Virus record (IMG/VR): IMGVR_UViG_3300025930_000007
Location: 62,001 to 126,000 of that record
DNA from: a virus
Length of the DNA stretch: 64,000 nucleotides
Strand: one strand, 5' to 3'
Below the pieces are notes generated by a model. The model was not told where the DNA came from. It did not search any database and saw only the letters and a list, made by a program, of their open reading frames with translations. Each line of letters opens with the position of its first letter. The stretch's first letter is position 1. Below are positions 49,384 to 58,885 of this stretch, one piece after another. The position numbers were made by a program, and so were the translations under genes.

Positions 49384-49662
49384 ATGCAGATCACGATGCT
49401 GCCGCTCCGGACCAGCAGGCTCGGCCAGTTGACCGACGCTGTTTCCAACATGAACACGGTGAGTCAGCAGGCACGCGCGTTGACGCCTGGAACCGGGAAT
49501 CCGACCCAGGATCTCACGAACATGATCAACGAGCAGGCCGCGGTCCTGCAGCAAACCGAGGATGCGCTTTCGTCGGCTTGGTGGTCGAAGAACTGGCCGA
49601 TCGTGGCCGTCGGTCTGGGAGCTCTCGGAGTCATGGGTTACCACCTGATCGTCAAGAAATAG
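49384..49662 (+). CDS. Small tail-anchored protein
   Basis: 92 residues from the ATG at 49384. Helical Gln/Asn-rich middle and a C-terminal transmembrane helix (WPIVAVGLGALGVMGYHLIV) ending KK. AGGAAAT upstream. Confidence 0.7.
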   Translation: MQITMLPLRTSRLGQLTDAVSNMNTVSQQARALTPGTGNPTQDLTNMINEQAAVLQQTEDALSSAWWSKNWPIVAVGLGALGVMGYHLIVKK

Positions 49663-49676
49663 CGAAGGACTGAGTT

Positions 49677-50165
49677 ATGCGCGACATGATGAACGTGGCC
49701 TTCCAGCAAGCCTGGTTCGGTCCGTTCTCCATTCCTATGCGGACTCCGCCGAGCTGCGAGAAGATCGTGGGCCCGTTGGGTGAGCCCGTGTATCAGGATC
49801 CCGAATGCTTTGAGCATGCGGGACCTGTGTATGACATTGGCCCCTTAAATGGGCTCATGACCACGAGCATGTGGGCTCAGCAGATGGCTCAGATCCCGAT
49901 CATCAACTATGCCCAGGCGCGGCCGCGGATGGCGGGTCTGGCAGATAATGGGCCCATTCCCGGGCTCTGTCCTCCAGGAATGATGCCCGTTTCTAGCGGC
50001 ATTCCGGGAAAGCCTTCGAAGTGCGTTCCCTGGTCGCCTCCTTCCGCCATGATCGGGCCGGCTCCGGTATCGACGGTCAATTCTCAGGTCCCGGCTTCCT
50101 ACACGCCGAACCAGATCACGTATCCGGTCAAGGCCTACTACGGCTGGGACAGGAGAGGTTTGTAA
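49677..50165 (+). CDS. Pro-rich hypothetical protein
   Basis: 162 residues. The motif CPPGMMPVSSGIPGKPSKCVPW (key residues C102, C118) parallels CPVGQTPMKQQDGKIICMP in the next protein, so the two share a short Cys-bounded module. Otherwise unrecognised. Stop and next ATG overlap by 1 nt. Confidence 0.68.
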   Translation: MRDMMNVAFQQAWFGPFSIPMRTPPSCEKIVGPLGEPVYQDPECFEHAGPVYDIGPLNGLMTTSMWAQQMAQIPIINYAQARPRMAGLADNGPIPGLCPPGMMPVSSGIPGKPSKCVPWSPPSAMIGPAPVSTVNSQVPASYTPNQITYPVKAYYGWDRRGL

Positions 50166-50848
50166 TGAGAAGCATGTTCAGCAACGCCAATTTCGCGCGC
50201 TTCGACCTCGGCGCGCATGCCCTCGGCCAAGTATCCTGTCCCGTCGGTCAGACTCCGATGAAGCAGCAGGACGGGAAGATCATCTGCATGCCGTATTCGC
50301 CGCCGAGCGGAATGTTCATGCCGCAGGGACCAAACAAGAGCATCGCCTACGGAATGGGCCAGGCTGGGATGCCGGAGCCCTACCTCACGCAAGAGGAACG
50401 GGATGGCATGCTTCTGAACATCCAGTCGGCGACGTCCAAGGTGAAACCGATCGACAATCTCATGAACTGGGGAGCTGCGAATGACCCGGGTTTGAAGAAA
50501 TACCTGGGCTCAGAGGCATCCCGGTTCATGACGCTCGCCGGCGTCATCACGCCTCTCTATCCCACGGTAAAAGCCATCGGCGATCGGCTGGAGGATTCTG
50601 ACGCAGAGAGCTGGTGGAGACCCAGTGACGAGGAAATGGCGGCGGTCAAGCAATGGGTTGTTGGCGTGAACGAGATGTACAAGATCATCTCGAATCACAA
50701 AGCCAGCTTCGTTGCGGCCCCGGGCACCGTGCCGCCTCCTTCCGTGGAAATCGTGCCTCCCGTCAAGGAAGGCATTTCAACACAGAATTTGGTTATCGGA
50801 GGCATTGCCGCTGTAGGCCTTGCTTTCCTGATTTCCGCATTTGCATAA
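50165..50848 (+). CDS. Tail-anchored hypothetical protein
   Basis: 227 residues from the ATG at 50165. Cys-bounded module (about 22-40), a helical globular region (about 75-180), a proline spacer and a C-terminal transmembrane helix (LVIGGIAAVGLAFLISAFA). Not recognised. Confidence 0.7.
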   Translation: MRSMFSNANFARFDLGAHALGQVSCPVGQTPMKQQDGKIICMPYSPPSGMFMPQGPNKSIAYGMGQAGMPEPYLTQEERDGMLLNIQSATSKVKPIDNLMNWGAANDPGLKKYLGSEASRFMTLAGVITPLYPTVKAIGDRLEDSDAESWWRPSDEEMAAVKQWVVGVNEMYKIISNHKASFVAAPGTVPPPSVEIVPPVKEGISTQNLVIGGIAAVGLAFLISAFA

Positions 50849-50858
50849 GAGGAATCGT

Positions 50859-51143
50859 ATGATCAGCATGGCGCGCATTCAGGGTTCTGCGATGGGGTAC
50901 GCCGGATTCCAGAAGCCCATCGTTCAGTTGGGCCAGGATTCCTTCGCTCCTGGTCCCATCGGCGCGGGCGTGACTCCGCCTGCCGCGCCGGTCTTCCAGC
51001 CGGTTCTTCCTCCGAACTACGCTTTCCCGGTCGTCGAGCAGCCGGTTGTCACCACGACGCCCGCCGCGCTGCCCACCTGGGCGATCGTCGGACTGGCGGC
51101 CGTCGCGGGTGCTGTCGTCGCTGGTCTGGTGATGAATCGATAA
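50859..51143 (+). CDS. Small tail-anchored protein
   Basis: 94 residues from the ATG at 50859. Pro/Ala-rich body and the C-terminal helix PTWAIVGLAAVAGAVVAGL ending MNR. AGAGGAATC before the ATG. Closely related in its end to the 51294 protein (PTWAIVGGSLLAGAAVAAL). Confidence 0.72.
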   Translation: MISMARIQGSAMGYAGFQKPIVQLGQDSFAPGPIGAGVTPPAAPVFQPVLPPNYAFPVVEQPVVTTTPAALPTWAIVGLAAVAGAVVAGLVMNR

Positions 51144-51150
51144 AAAAGAA

Positions 51151-51285
51151 CGTGCAGATGCGGACTTTCCTCTCGCCGCGGGGTCTCCCTCGGGGGATGA
51201 AGGAGCGGACGGTGGTGACGTTGCGCCGGCGCCCGCTCCTTCCCCTGGGGCTGCAGCCATCATGAGTCTTCTTGTAAACAGAGGC
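51151..51285 (+). pseudogene. Remnant of a tail-anchored protein gene
   Basis: An open frame without start codon or ribosome site encodes DADFPLAAGSPSGDEGADGGDVAPAP... and ends in SLLVNRG. The Pro/Ala stretch followed by a truncated hydrophobic end resembles the neighbours' C-termini with the membrane helix deleted. It is in the +1 frame relative to the preceding gene, so a frameshifted extension is an alternative. Confidence 0.35.
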
Positions 51286-51293
51286 TGAAATCC

Positions 51294-51533
51294 ATGAACA
51301 GAATGCCTGCGCTCGGAGTGAACTGGAACAGGATGGATCCTTTCGTGCGCTATACCCCGTATGACTTTCCGATCATCGAAAATCCATACGCCTTTCCGGT
51401 GATTCAGGAAACTCCTCCGGTGGTGGTGCCGACTCCAGCTCCTGCATCTACAGCGATCCCGACATGGGCCATCGTGGGAGGTTCGCTGCTGGCGGGCGCC
51501 GCGGTCGCTGCGCTTATTTTCAAGCGGGGATGA
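51294..51533 (+). CDS. Small tail-anchored protein
   Basis: 79 residues. N-terminal NRMPALGVNWNRMDPF, Pro/Val-rich middle, C-terminal helix PTWAIVGGSLLAGAAVAALIF ending KRG. Paralog of the 50859 protein by its end. Not recognised. Confidence 0.7.
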   Translation: MNRMPALGVNWNRMDPFVRYTPYDFPIIENPYAFPVIQETPPVVVPTPAPASTAIPTWAIVGGSLLAGAAVAALIFKRG

Positions 51534-51537
51534 TCCA

Positions 51538-52116
51538 ATGACCAGGATGGGATGCGGCTGCGACCAATTAGGCTGCGGGTGCAGCGAGATGGGGTGCGGC
51601 TGCGACAGTCTTGGTTGCGGCTGCAAGGACAAGAGCCTTCTGGGTCAGATCCAGAAGGCGACCGGCATGAATCCATGGTGGTTCCTTGCCGGATCGGTCG
51701 CAGGCGTGGGGCTCTGGTACATCCTGAAGGATGCTGCCGCCGCCACTCTTCCGCCGAGCACGGCCGGACAGGAGAGCGTTCTTCCTCCGCCTCCTATAGC
51801 AACCCCTTCTGCCTATGCCAATATCGCGGCGGTTGCCCAGCGCCTCAATGACGTCGAAACGCAGTATCATATGGGTCACTTTACGCCCGAACAGGTTCTT
51901 GCGGAGCTCGACAATCTAACGGCCGCAGCAAAGACGTTCACCGTCTATGACACTGCTCGTGTTTCTCAGATCCTCGCCGACATCGCAAACCTGAGAGACA
52001 AGGTGAACGACTTCATCCAGTTCCGGAACAGCAATCCTTCTGTTCCACAGTATGTTCCGCCGGCAGGATCGATGCCGGTGGCTAACGTGAATCCGGGGTT
52101 CTCAGCTTACGCTTAA
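51538..52116 (+). CDS. Protein with MGCGC repeats and membrane helix
   Basis: 192 residues. Residues 4-30 carry four GCGC units (MGCGCDQLGCGCSEMGCGC...), eight Cys spaced in pairs, then a transmembrane helix (about 44-62, WWFLAGSVAGVGLWYIL), a helical region and a Pro-rich end. The Cys array could bind metal clusters or be lipidated. No family recognised. Confidence 0.7.
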   Translation: MTRMGCGCDQLGCGCSEMGCGCDSLGCGCKDKSLLGQIQKATGMNPWWFLAGSVAGVGLWYILKDAAAATLPPSTAGQESVLPPPPIATPSAYANIAAVAQRLNDVETQYHMGHFTPEQVLAELDNLTAAAKTFTVYDTARVSQILADIANLRDKVNDFIQFRNSNPSVPQYVPPAGSMPVANVNPGFSAYA

Positions 52117-52136
52117 ACTCGTGCGTACTTACGATC

Positions 52137-53063
52137 ATGGCCAGAAAGACGCGGCGGGAAATGTCCGGAGTCTTCGACTACTTCAAGAAGAAGAAGAAGG
52201 AAGAAGAGCAGAAATCACTCTGGGAATTGGTCGTCCCGCCGACAGCGCCCAGTCATCCGGCCTCTCAGCCTGAAGAAAAATCCCTCATCGATTACTTCAG
52301 ACCGAAGTCTAATCTTCCGGCCAAAGCAGAACCCAAGAAGAGTTTCCTTCCTTCATTCGACTTCCTGGTTCCCAAGGAGAAGAAGGCGGCCCCGAGACCT
52401 CTTTCGATCCTGCCTGAGGTCACCCTCCCCAAGGCGGAGAAGCCGAAAAAGCCTCTGGAAGAAGGGTTCAAGGAGGTTTTCAAGGGCCCTCCGGAAACAA
52501 AACAGCGGTATGTTTTCCTGAATCCTTCAAGACCGCCCGAAGGGATTCCTATCCGTCCCTACGGGTTGCCGGCACCTGCGACGGCGCCGGTTATGGAATG
52601 GACCCTTCCGACACCAAGCCAATTGGCTACACATTTCCGGAAGACCATGAATCTTCCGGCGATGTGGGATGAGATCCGAAGGATCCGGGCGCTGCCGGAA
52701 TTCAAGAAGGATCAGCTCATCTATTCCTGGCAGGGCGTTCCGATGATGATCCCCCTGGACCCGGTGGTTTACCAGGAGGTCTACACGGACTACGCGAACT
52801 TCTACGGCATTCCATGGAATGTGATGTCGATGTACATTACCGTTCCAGAGGGACAGCAGAAAGCCGCAGAAGAAGCCTTGATGAACAACGTCATCTCGCC
52901 CTTGAATGCCATGGTTCCTGAGGCCTTCGATTTACTAAGGCCAGCGGATATCCCCGGCTTCTTCAACGTGACTTTCACGGAGCCGGCCGGAGAGTATTGG
53001 CTTTTTTATATCGAACCTAAGCTCGAAGGACTGCTTCCTCCTGGAGGTTCTGGTGGCTCGTAG
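52137..53063 (+). CDS. FDYFKK-motif family protein 1
   Basis: 308 residues. N-terminal [14 protein letters not shown], then repeated short aromatic-basic motifs [10 protein letters not shown] and [10 protein letters not shown] in a disordered Pro/Lys-rich region, followed by a globular C-terminal domain (about 140-305) ending with ...[16 protein letters not shown] and ...YWLFYIEPK. That domain is shared with the four following genes. Function unknown; possible scaffold. Confidence 0.75.
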   Translation: MARKTRREMSGVFDYFKKKKKEEEQKSLWELVVPPTAPSHPASQPEEKSLIDYFRPKSNLPAKAEPKKSFLPSFDFLVPKEKKAAPRPLSILPEVTLPKAEKPKKPLEEGFKEVFKGPPETKQRYVFLNPSRPPEGIPIRPYGLPAPATAPVMEWTLPTPSQLATHFRKTMNLPAMWDEIRRIRALPEFKKDQLIYSWQGVPMMIPLDPVVYQEVYTDYANFYGIPWNVMSMYITVPEGQQKAAEEALMNNVISPLNAMVPEAFDLLRPADIPGFFNVTFTEPAGEYWLFYIEPKLEGLLPPGGSGGS

Positions 53064-54036
53064 ATCAAGCGAGATGTCTGGGATCTTTGACTGGCTGAAA
53101 CCCAAGCCGAAGCCTCAACCGAGCGCACCACCTCGGGTCAATGTCGATCTCTATGCGATATTGGGCGTTCCGGCGAATGCCTCCCAGGAAGAGATCAAGC
53201 GGGCCTTCCGTGATCTGGCGATGAAGTTCCATCCGGATCGTAATCCCAACGATGCGGTTGCAGAAAAGAAGTATACCGAGATCTCCGCGGCCTACGCGAT
53301 CCTTGGGGACGAAGCACAGCGCGCGGCCTATGATCGGATGAGGCCACCTCCTCCGGAGATCCCCAGGCCTCGCGGAGGCATGATTCCAAGAGGGACACCT
53401 GCCGCTGGGACGCGTGTTGCCGAACCCGAGAAGCCCAAACCCGTCTCCAAGGCTATCGACAAGGCGATCATCGAGCAGATGTTCGGGCCTCCTGGAAAGG
53501 CGAAGGCACAAGAGAAGGAATTGACCTTCGACTTCCTGGCTCCCGGACAGCCGAATCAGCCTCCGGCTCGGATCCCGGTTCCTACCAGCGCCTTCGCCTC
53601 TTTCGATCCGGCCAGCAAGCGCATTCCGATGATGCCGGCGATCGACGTTCCGGACGAGAGCCAGCTCTGGCAGATCATCCAGCAATGGCCTCTCGAATGG
53701 GCCTGGGAGACCGCGCGGGAGGCGAGGCAGACGCGTGAGTTCCGGGATACCGGCGCGATCGCTCTCGATGCGCTCGCGGGCGCCGGCAACAGACCTGCAG
53801 AGGTGGATATCGCGGAGATCTTCGGCATTTCAAAGTACCAGGCGGAACATGTCGTCAACACCAAGGGTCGAGAAGCATATTACGTCAATGTGATCTATCC
53901 GATCTTCGACCAGGTGATTGAGATCCTGGAGAAACTCAAGCCACCGGATCTTCCCGGCCGTTTCTTCCTGGACTGGGATCCCACCGGCAAGGTGATTGAG
54001 TTCTTCTATGCGGAAAACATCGGTGGGAGGCGTTGA
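53053..54036 (+). CDS. J-domain fused to the FDWLKP-family domain (member 2)
   Basis: 327 residues, GTG start overlapping the previous stop. [10 protein letters not shown] (about 11-20), a J-domain (about 33-95) with HPDRNP (HPD about 56-58), a linker with [10 protein letters not shown], and the family C-terminal domain ending ...[15 protein letters not shown]...IEFFYAE. The J-domain would bring DnaK to the partner recognised by the shared domain. The family domain makes this unlike ordinary DnaJ. Confidence 0.82.
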   Translation: MARRSSEMSGIFDWLKPKPKPQPSAPPRVNVDLYAILGVPANASQEEIKRAFRDLAMKFHPDRNPNDAVAEKKYTEISAAYAILGDEAQRAAYDRMRPPPPEIPRPRGGMIPRGTPAAGTRVAEPEKPKPVSKAIDKAIIEQMFGPPGKAKAQEKELTFDFLAPGQPNQPPARIPVPTSAFASFDPASKRIPMMPAIDVPDESQLWQIIQQWPLEWAWETAREARQTREFRDTGAIALDALAGAGNRPAEVDIAEIFGISKYQAEHVVNTKGREAYYVNVIYPIFDQVIEILEKLKPPDLPGRFFLDWDPTGKVIEFFYAENIGGRR

Positions 54037-54926
54037 CGGCCGCCATGCGCCGCAAGCATCTGTCCGGACCCTTCGATTGGCTGAAGAAATTCCTTCCTCC
54101 GACTCCTGGCCCAAAGAGCCAGTTGCCGGCGGTTAGGGAATCGATGCTTCCGGCACAGGTGGAGAAACCGAAGACCTTCCTGGACTATTTCAGACCGAAG
54201 GCCGAGCAGGAGAAAAGATCGCTCATTCCAACCCCGGAATTCTTGAATGTCCTGATTCCTGCTCCATCTCCCCCAAAACCAAAGCCGAAAGAAAAGGAAG
54301 TCTGGCAGGGCCTGTTCCAGCCGGAAAAGGCTCCTGCAAAAGAAGTCCATGAGATCTTTAAGCCGGAACCGAAGACCGGCTTGCCGGAAATGTTCGAGTT
54401 CCTGAAACCTTCGGCCCAACGTGAGGCCTTGCTCCATGCCAATCCTCAGGAATGGCCTTATGGGGAGCCTCCTCTCTGGTCGTTTACGCGCTGGAAATTG
54501 CCGACGACCTACGAACTTGCTCTCATGATCAATGAAAAGTGGGAGCTCCCGGAACTTTACGAGGTCGTGCTTCAGACCGTGGAGACGAGATGGTGGAGGC
54601 AGCAGGTCGAGGATAGCGCTCATACGGGAGAACCCGCGGCGATCGATCTCAATCAGATCACCAAGGCCGAGCCCCCGTACAATGACATCGCCAGATTCCT
54701 GAATATCCCCGACAATGTCATCGAACAATACGGTATCTATGGGCCACAGGGGCAGGAACGCTTTGTTGTCGAGGTCATCCAGCCGATCCTTGAGCGGATC
54801 GGGAAGGCGCTCGATTTCCTTCGCCCAAGCCGGACGGTAATCAAGGGCTGGTTTGAAATCGAGCCGGACGAGGACATGAACTTCTGGCTTCGGTATAAAG
54901 AGGCAAAATTCAGGCAAGAGGGATGA
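54033..54926 (+). CDS. FDWLKK-motif family protein 3
   Basis: About 297 residues from TTG 54033, or 293 from ATG 54045. Motifs [31 protein letters not shown] in a disordered half; C-terminal domain with [24 protein letters not shown] and ...[21 protein letters not shown]...FWLRYKE. Same layout as members 1, 2, 4 and 5. Start uncertain. Confidence 0.73.
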   Translation: MTAAMRRKHLSGPFDWLKKFLPPTPGPKSQLPAVRESMLPAQVEKPKTFLDYFRPKAEQEKRSLIPTPEFLNVLIPAPSPPKPKPKEKEVWQGLFQPEKAPAKEVHEIFKPEPKTGLPEMFEFLKPSAQREALLHANPQEWPYGEPPLWSFTRWKLPTTYELALMINEKWELPELYEVVLQTVETRWWRQQVEDSAHTGEPAAIDLNQITKAEPPYNDIARFLNIPDNVIEQYGIYGPQGQERFVVEVIQPILERIGKALDFLRPSRTVIKGWFEIEPDEDMNFWLRYKEAKFRQEG

Positions 54927-56689
54927 TCTTCGCCGACGCAGATGTCTTGGCTCTTGAGGGTGGCCCTGCGGCGCCGCCTCTCGAGGTTCGTCTTGGTCTC
55001 CAGCCTGGAGACAAAGTCGGGCTCTATCAGGAGACCAGGCATGCCTCTATGGGATCTGGCTATGTGCCGATCGAGGCTGTCATCCTGGGCTCGATGGAGC
55101 CTGGCTGGTTTGTCGGGGAGACCGAAGACGGTCAGCAGATCCAGTTCCATGCCGGCAATATTGCGGATGTAGAGCTCGGATCGCCTTCAATGGGCGGCGT
55201 TTTCGACTGGTTCAAGAAGAAGCCGACGCCCCCGCCCTCTATTCCTGTGCCAGGATCCGTGATTTCGCTCCCATCTGGCCCGCAAGCTCCTGGGACGCCT
55301 TCTTATCAGCCGCCGCCTGCTGAATCCAAGGGCTTGATTTCCAAACTCCGGACCTTTTTCGCTCCTTCGGAATCGGCGGAGAAGAAGTCCGTCTTCGATT
55401 ACTTCAAGAAGGAGCCTCCCAAGAGCGGCCTTCCGGTAGTCAAGGAATCGTCGATGTTCGCGTTCCTGAAGCCGGGAGAAAAGGCTGTCGTTCCATGGTC
55501 CAAGGCTTTCCAAGACGTCGCGCTCCCCAAGGGGCCCACGTTCCTCGCTCCCTATCTGAAGAAGATCGAAGAAGTCTTCAAGATCATTCCCGCTTCTCCT
55601 CCGCCTGGTCCTCCTCAGAAGGAACTCTGGGAAGGGATGTTTGAAAAGCCTACGGAGGCTGAAAAGGCCAAGGAACAAGAAAAACCTATCAGCGATATCT
55701 TCAAGATGTTCACTCCGGCCGAGGTGCAGCCGGCGACGGAAGTCATCCCTCCGAGCGTGCCTCAAAGAATGCACCGGAGCATGAAGATCCTTCCCATTCC
55801 CCAGCACACAGCCCTTTTTCCAACCGTGGAGGATGTTGCCCGCGGCTTCATCGGACTTTATAACCCGATCGACGAACTCTGGGACATGCTTCGCGCTGCG
55901 AGAGAGAAACCGGCCTGGAAGAAGTACATAGAAAAGTACGGCTTCGCCAAGGAAAGATGGGAGACTATCGGGACCTGCGGAGGTCCTCCCACTATTTTCG
56001 AGGAACTTTCCGCGCTTCTGCATATCCCGTGGGAAGAATTCAGGAAGCGCGCGGAGATCGTCGATCATGGCGACGAAGGGGAAGAATGGGTAGGAGACGA
56101 TGATATCTGGATGGATATCGTTTTCCCTGCCACGGAGATCATGACGGAGGCCTTGGAGCTCATCAAGCCTCCTGACCTGGTCGGTCATTTCGGCTTCGAA
56201 CGGGAAGAGCACCACATGGAGAGCGGCCAGCCGACGTTCTGCATGCTGGTCATGACCTATACCGAGGGCGAAGAGAAAGAGGGAGCTTTCGAGGAGTGGA
56301 AGAAAGAGACCGGCGCTGAGAGAGTGGAAGAGGAAATGCCTCCGCTCGATCCGAGCGTCTACGAGCAGTGGAAAGAGGAAAACAGCGCCGAGAGCCCGGA
56401 AGAGATCATCGCTCAGTTGCAGAAAGATGATATTGCCTATGAGCAGGCTCTAGCCCAAATGGAGAGGGAGATCGGGCAGCTTGTAGGGGACATCAATACT
56501 CTGGATAAGGGATCCGGAACATTCCAAGAGATGTTTGATGAGCTCAGATCTCAGGTAGAATATCGCAAGGAATTGATCCAGGGGATCCATAAGCTGTTAT
56601 CTGAAGGCCCGCCGGAGCCGGAAGCCAAGCGGGCCCCGTCGACGAAACCCGAAAAACCTGCCAAGCGCGGGAAGAAGAGGAAGAAGTGA
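54923..56689 (+). CDS. FDWFKK-motif family protein 4, with extra N- and C-terminal regions
   Basis: 588 residues. An additional N-terminal beta domain (about 1-85), then GGVFDWFKKKPT, VFDYFKKEPPK and MFAFLKPGEK in the disordered part, the family domain (about 285-430, ...ALELIKPPDLVGHFGFE), and a C-terminal acidic coiled coil (about 470-560) ending in a basic tail KRGKKRKK. The largest member; the coiled coil may multimerise the complex. Overlaps member 3 by 4 nt. Confidence 0.75.
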   Translation: MIFADADVLALEGGPAAPPLEVRLGLQPGDKVGLYQETRHASMGSGYVPIEAVILGSMEPGWFVGETEDGQQIQFHAGNIADVELGSPSMGGVFDWFKKKPTPPPSIPVPGSVISLPSGPQAPGTPSYQPPPAESKGLISKLRTFFAPSESAEKKSVFDYFKKEPPKSGLPVVKESSMFAFLKPGEKAVVPWSKAFQDVALPKGPTFLAPYLKKIEEVFKIIPASPPPGPPQKELWEGMFEKPTEAEKAKEQEKPISDIFKMFTPAEVQPATEVIPPSVPQRMHRSMKILPIPQHTALFPTVEDVARGFIGLYNPIDELWDMLRAAREKPAWKKYIEKYGFAKERWETIGTCGGPPTIFEELSALLHIPWEEFRKRAEIVDHGDEGEEWVGDDDIWMDIVFPATEIMTEALELIKPPDLVGHFGFEREEHHMESGQPTFCMLVMTYTEGEEKEGAFEEWKKETGAERVEEEMPPLDPSVYEQWKEENSAESPEEIIAQLQKDDIAYEQALAQMEREIGQLVGDINTLDKGSGTFQEMFDELRSQVEYRKELIQGIHKLLSEGPPEPEAKRAPSTKPEKPAKRGKKRKK

Positions 56690-57243
56690 AGCATCAGAAA
56701 CATCAACTGGGAGTAGAGGTCCCGAGCTTCTTCGAATGGCAGAGGAAGAAGCAGGAACAGGAAGCGGCCGCCGCGGCTTCCCGTCAAGCCAGGAAACCCG
56801 GCTTCTTTGAAGCGCTCTTCGTTCCGCCAGCCAGGCCCACTCAGACTCCGCCTCCTGCTGCTCCAAACCTTCCTCCAGGATTCCAGAATCAACCGATGGC
56901 TTTCACCATTGACATTCCAATGATCTGGAATCAAGTCATCTCCTGGATTACTGAATATGGCAATCAGCAATTCATCATCGATGTTCTGACTAATCCGGTC
57001 TATAACGCTACAAGGATCGAAAGAGACCAACAAGCGGCTGATGAAATCGCGGCGTTCTTCGGGCTCCGTCCACGAGTCCCGGGCGCTAGCATCCAACAGT
57101 ATTGGCAGAATGTCATCGGACCATTCTTTGAGGCTCTCGAAAATTCTATCAACCGCGCAAAGCCATTGGAAAGCTTGGGCTTCATTCGGTTTGAACTCGA
57201 ACCGAACACCAACCAGCTTTTGATGGCATATCGCTACCAGTGA
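56686..57243 (+). CDS. FFEWQ-motif family protein 5
   Basis: 185 residues, GTG start. PSFFEWQRKKQEQE near the N-terminus is a weaker version of the motif, PGFFEALFVPP follows, and the C-terminal domain ends ...AKPLESLGFIRFELEPNTNQLLMAYRY, matching the other four. Overlaps both neighbours by 4 nt. Confidence 0.73.
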   Translation: MKHQKHQLGVEVPSFFEWQRKKQEQEAAAAASRQARKPGFFEALFVPPARPTQTPPPAAPNLPPGFQNQPMAFTIDIPMIWNQVISWITEYGNQQFIIDVLTNPVYNATRIERDQQAADEIAAFFGLRPRVPGASIQQYWQNVIGPFFEALENSINRAKPLESLGFIRFELEPNTNQLLMAYRYQ

Positions 57244-57509
57244 ACGCGTCATCGCTCGCCCGGATGATCGATGTTCTAAAGGGGACCTGGATCTATAAGT
57301 TCAAGGCAGGTGACAATAAGAAAGCTCTTGGCGCGTTCACGGCCGCGGATATCCAAGAGGCTGTTTATGAAGAGAAAGGCATGGCCATAAGGATCCTGAT
57401 CACCATGAAGAACGGAGCTGTGAGGCTGACCCACCCTCATGACCTGAGCATGAAGGAACTAGAGGCCCTGACTACCTGGGCGGAAAATCTGAGAGGTCGC
57501 AATGGCTAA
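57240..57509 (+). CDS. Small hypothetical protein
   Basis: 89 residues, GTG start, alpha/beta (DIQEAVYEEKGMAIRILITMKNG). Overlaps the family member 5 gene by 4 nt and the next by 8 nt. Not recognised. Confidence 0.65.
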   Translation: MNASSLARMIDVLKGTWIYKFKAGDNKKALGAFTAADIQEAVYEEKGMAIRILITMKNGAVRLTHPHDLSMKELEALTTWAENLRGRNG

Positions 57510-57774
57510 GACGAAACCATCCCAAATCGCAAAGCAACTCGATTACGATATCAATGCTGCGGTGGATTTTGCTGCCAATCTTCTGGAAGAAGTGAACAAC
57601 CACAATCTGGCGGCAGTTCTCGGCGCGGTCAGTGTCGAGCAATATGACCTGGCCTGCGAGTTCATCAAGATCGAGCAGGCTCATCGCGAAGCCGGCCATC
57701 TGACGACAGAACTCTATGCCCGTCGAAACGAGCTTTACAAGCTCCTCGAGCAGGCAATGAAGGCCAAGGACTAG
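57502..57774 (+). CDS. Small helical hypothetical protein
   Basis: 90 residues, all-helical appearance (VDFAANLLEEVNNHNL, EFIKIEQAHREAGHL). GAGAGGTCGC before the ATG. Not recognised. Last gene of the 52137-57774 run. Confidence 0.65.
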   Translation: MAKTKPSQIAKQLDYDINAAVDFAANLLEEVNNHNLAAVLGAVSVEQYDLACEFIKIEQAHREAGHLTTELYARRNELYKLLEQAMKAKD

Positions 57775-57846
57775 ACATGGACCTACCCATACGTTAAGAT
57801 TAAACAGTCAGGCGGACGATCACTCCTCCCCCCGGAGCCTGTCCGC

Positions 57847-58434
57847 ATGGAAGGAGATCCTTCCTTTTTAGGTTCCGGGATGCGCATATACACTGACCTC
57901 GACGAGACCCTGATCGGGAACGTCCATGCCCCAGACGGGCAGGTTATCGACATCATCCCTCGTCCAGGCGTTCAATGGTTCCTGAGGACACTTTCGAATC
58001 ACGGCGATCTTTGGCTGATTACGGCCGCCAACTCGGCGCATGCCGAACAGGCGCTCCGGAAGCTGGGACGGGAAGCACGTCTCTTCAAGGGGATCATTAC
58101 CCGAGAGGACATGAAGCCCGTAGAGGAGCAGATCGAAGTGGTCCTCGAAACTCCAGGCCTGACCGATGAGCAGCGGCTAACCCTCTGGAAGGAAATCCAG
58201 CCGATCGAAAAACCCGGCATCGTTTTCGACGATTTCCCCGTGGGTTCGTCGCTCTGGGCGATGAAGTCGAAGTCGCTCGGTATTGATGAAGATAAGTGGA
58301 TCGTCGTGGATCCGTATTTCCCGGGAAGTCCGGATCATCAAGGGTTAAAACGGGCCTATTCTGAGTTTGTTGCCCGTTTTGGAGATCAAAGCCCGGAATT
58401 GGGCCGCCGGAAGAGGACTCTCGCATGGCTCTGA
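57847..58434 (+). CDS. HAD-superfamily phosphatase-like protein
   Basis: 195 residues. Motif I YTDLDETLIG (about 14-23, D-x-D-x-T/V), motif II TAANS (about 58-62), motif III Lys region and FDDFPVGSS (about 124) as the acidic motif IV, in the FCP1/NIF-type order. Likely a magnesium-dependent phosphatase; substrate unknown. GGAG lies 9 nt before the ATG at 57847; ATG 57880 is a second candidate. Overlaps the next gene by 10 nt. Confidence 0.82.
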   Translation: MEGDPSFLGSGMRIYTDLDETLIGNVHAPDGQVIDIIPRPGVQWFLRTLSNHGDLWLITAANSAHAEQALRKLGREARLFKGIITREDMKPVEEQIEVVLETPGLTDEQRLTLWKEIQPIEKPGIVFDDFPVGSSLWAMKSKSLGIDEDKWIVVDPYFPGSPDHQGLKRAYSEFVARFGDQSPELGRRKRTLAWL

Positions 58435-58871
58435 TCGCACAACGCACGCTCAAGATGCTCTTCGACATGAATAAGAGTTTTTGGGCAGAAGTCGCCCAGA
58501 ACGCGAGCATTCCTCAGAGCGTGAAATCCATGATCTACCAGCACATCCAGTCAAAATGGATTCCGGATGCGCTGGCGGTCGTGATCTCGCCGCTCTCGCG
58601 TCAAAACAGCCCGTATCTCAAGCAGTCCGCCTTTGACCTGGCGGGCATTCAGTACTACTACCCTTCGCTCGATTTCTGGATGGCCCACGCCCAGAGGTCC
58701 CATCCGCCTGGGGGTGAAGGTTGCGATCCGGCTGCTCATGCGGCCTTCCTCACTGCTCAGGGGCAGAATGCGGAGTTCATCTACGCCGTGGTAAAGCTAG
58801 ATGGAACGGTGATGGTGCAGGATCTCAATGGATTCGTGGATGAGTGCGCGTATTATGAGTCAGGGAAATAG
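58425..58871 (+). CDS. Hypothetical protein
   Basis: 148 residues, alpha/beta, with a HPPGGEGCDPAAHAAFL segment. Possibly soluble enzyme-like, but no motif is recognised. GGACTCTCGC precedes the ATG. Confidence 0.68.
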   Translation: MALIAQRTLKMLFDMNKSFWAEVAQNASIPQSVKSMIYQHIQSKWIPDALAVVISPLSRQNSPYLKQSAFDLAGIQYYYPSLDFWMAHAQRSHPPGGEGCDPAAHAAFLTAQGQNAEFIYAVVKLDGTVMVQDLNGFVDECAYYESGK

Positions 58872-58885
58872 TTGAGGAGAATCTC

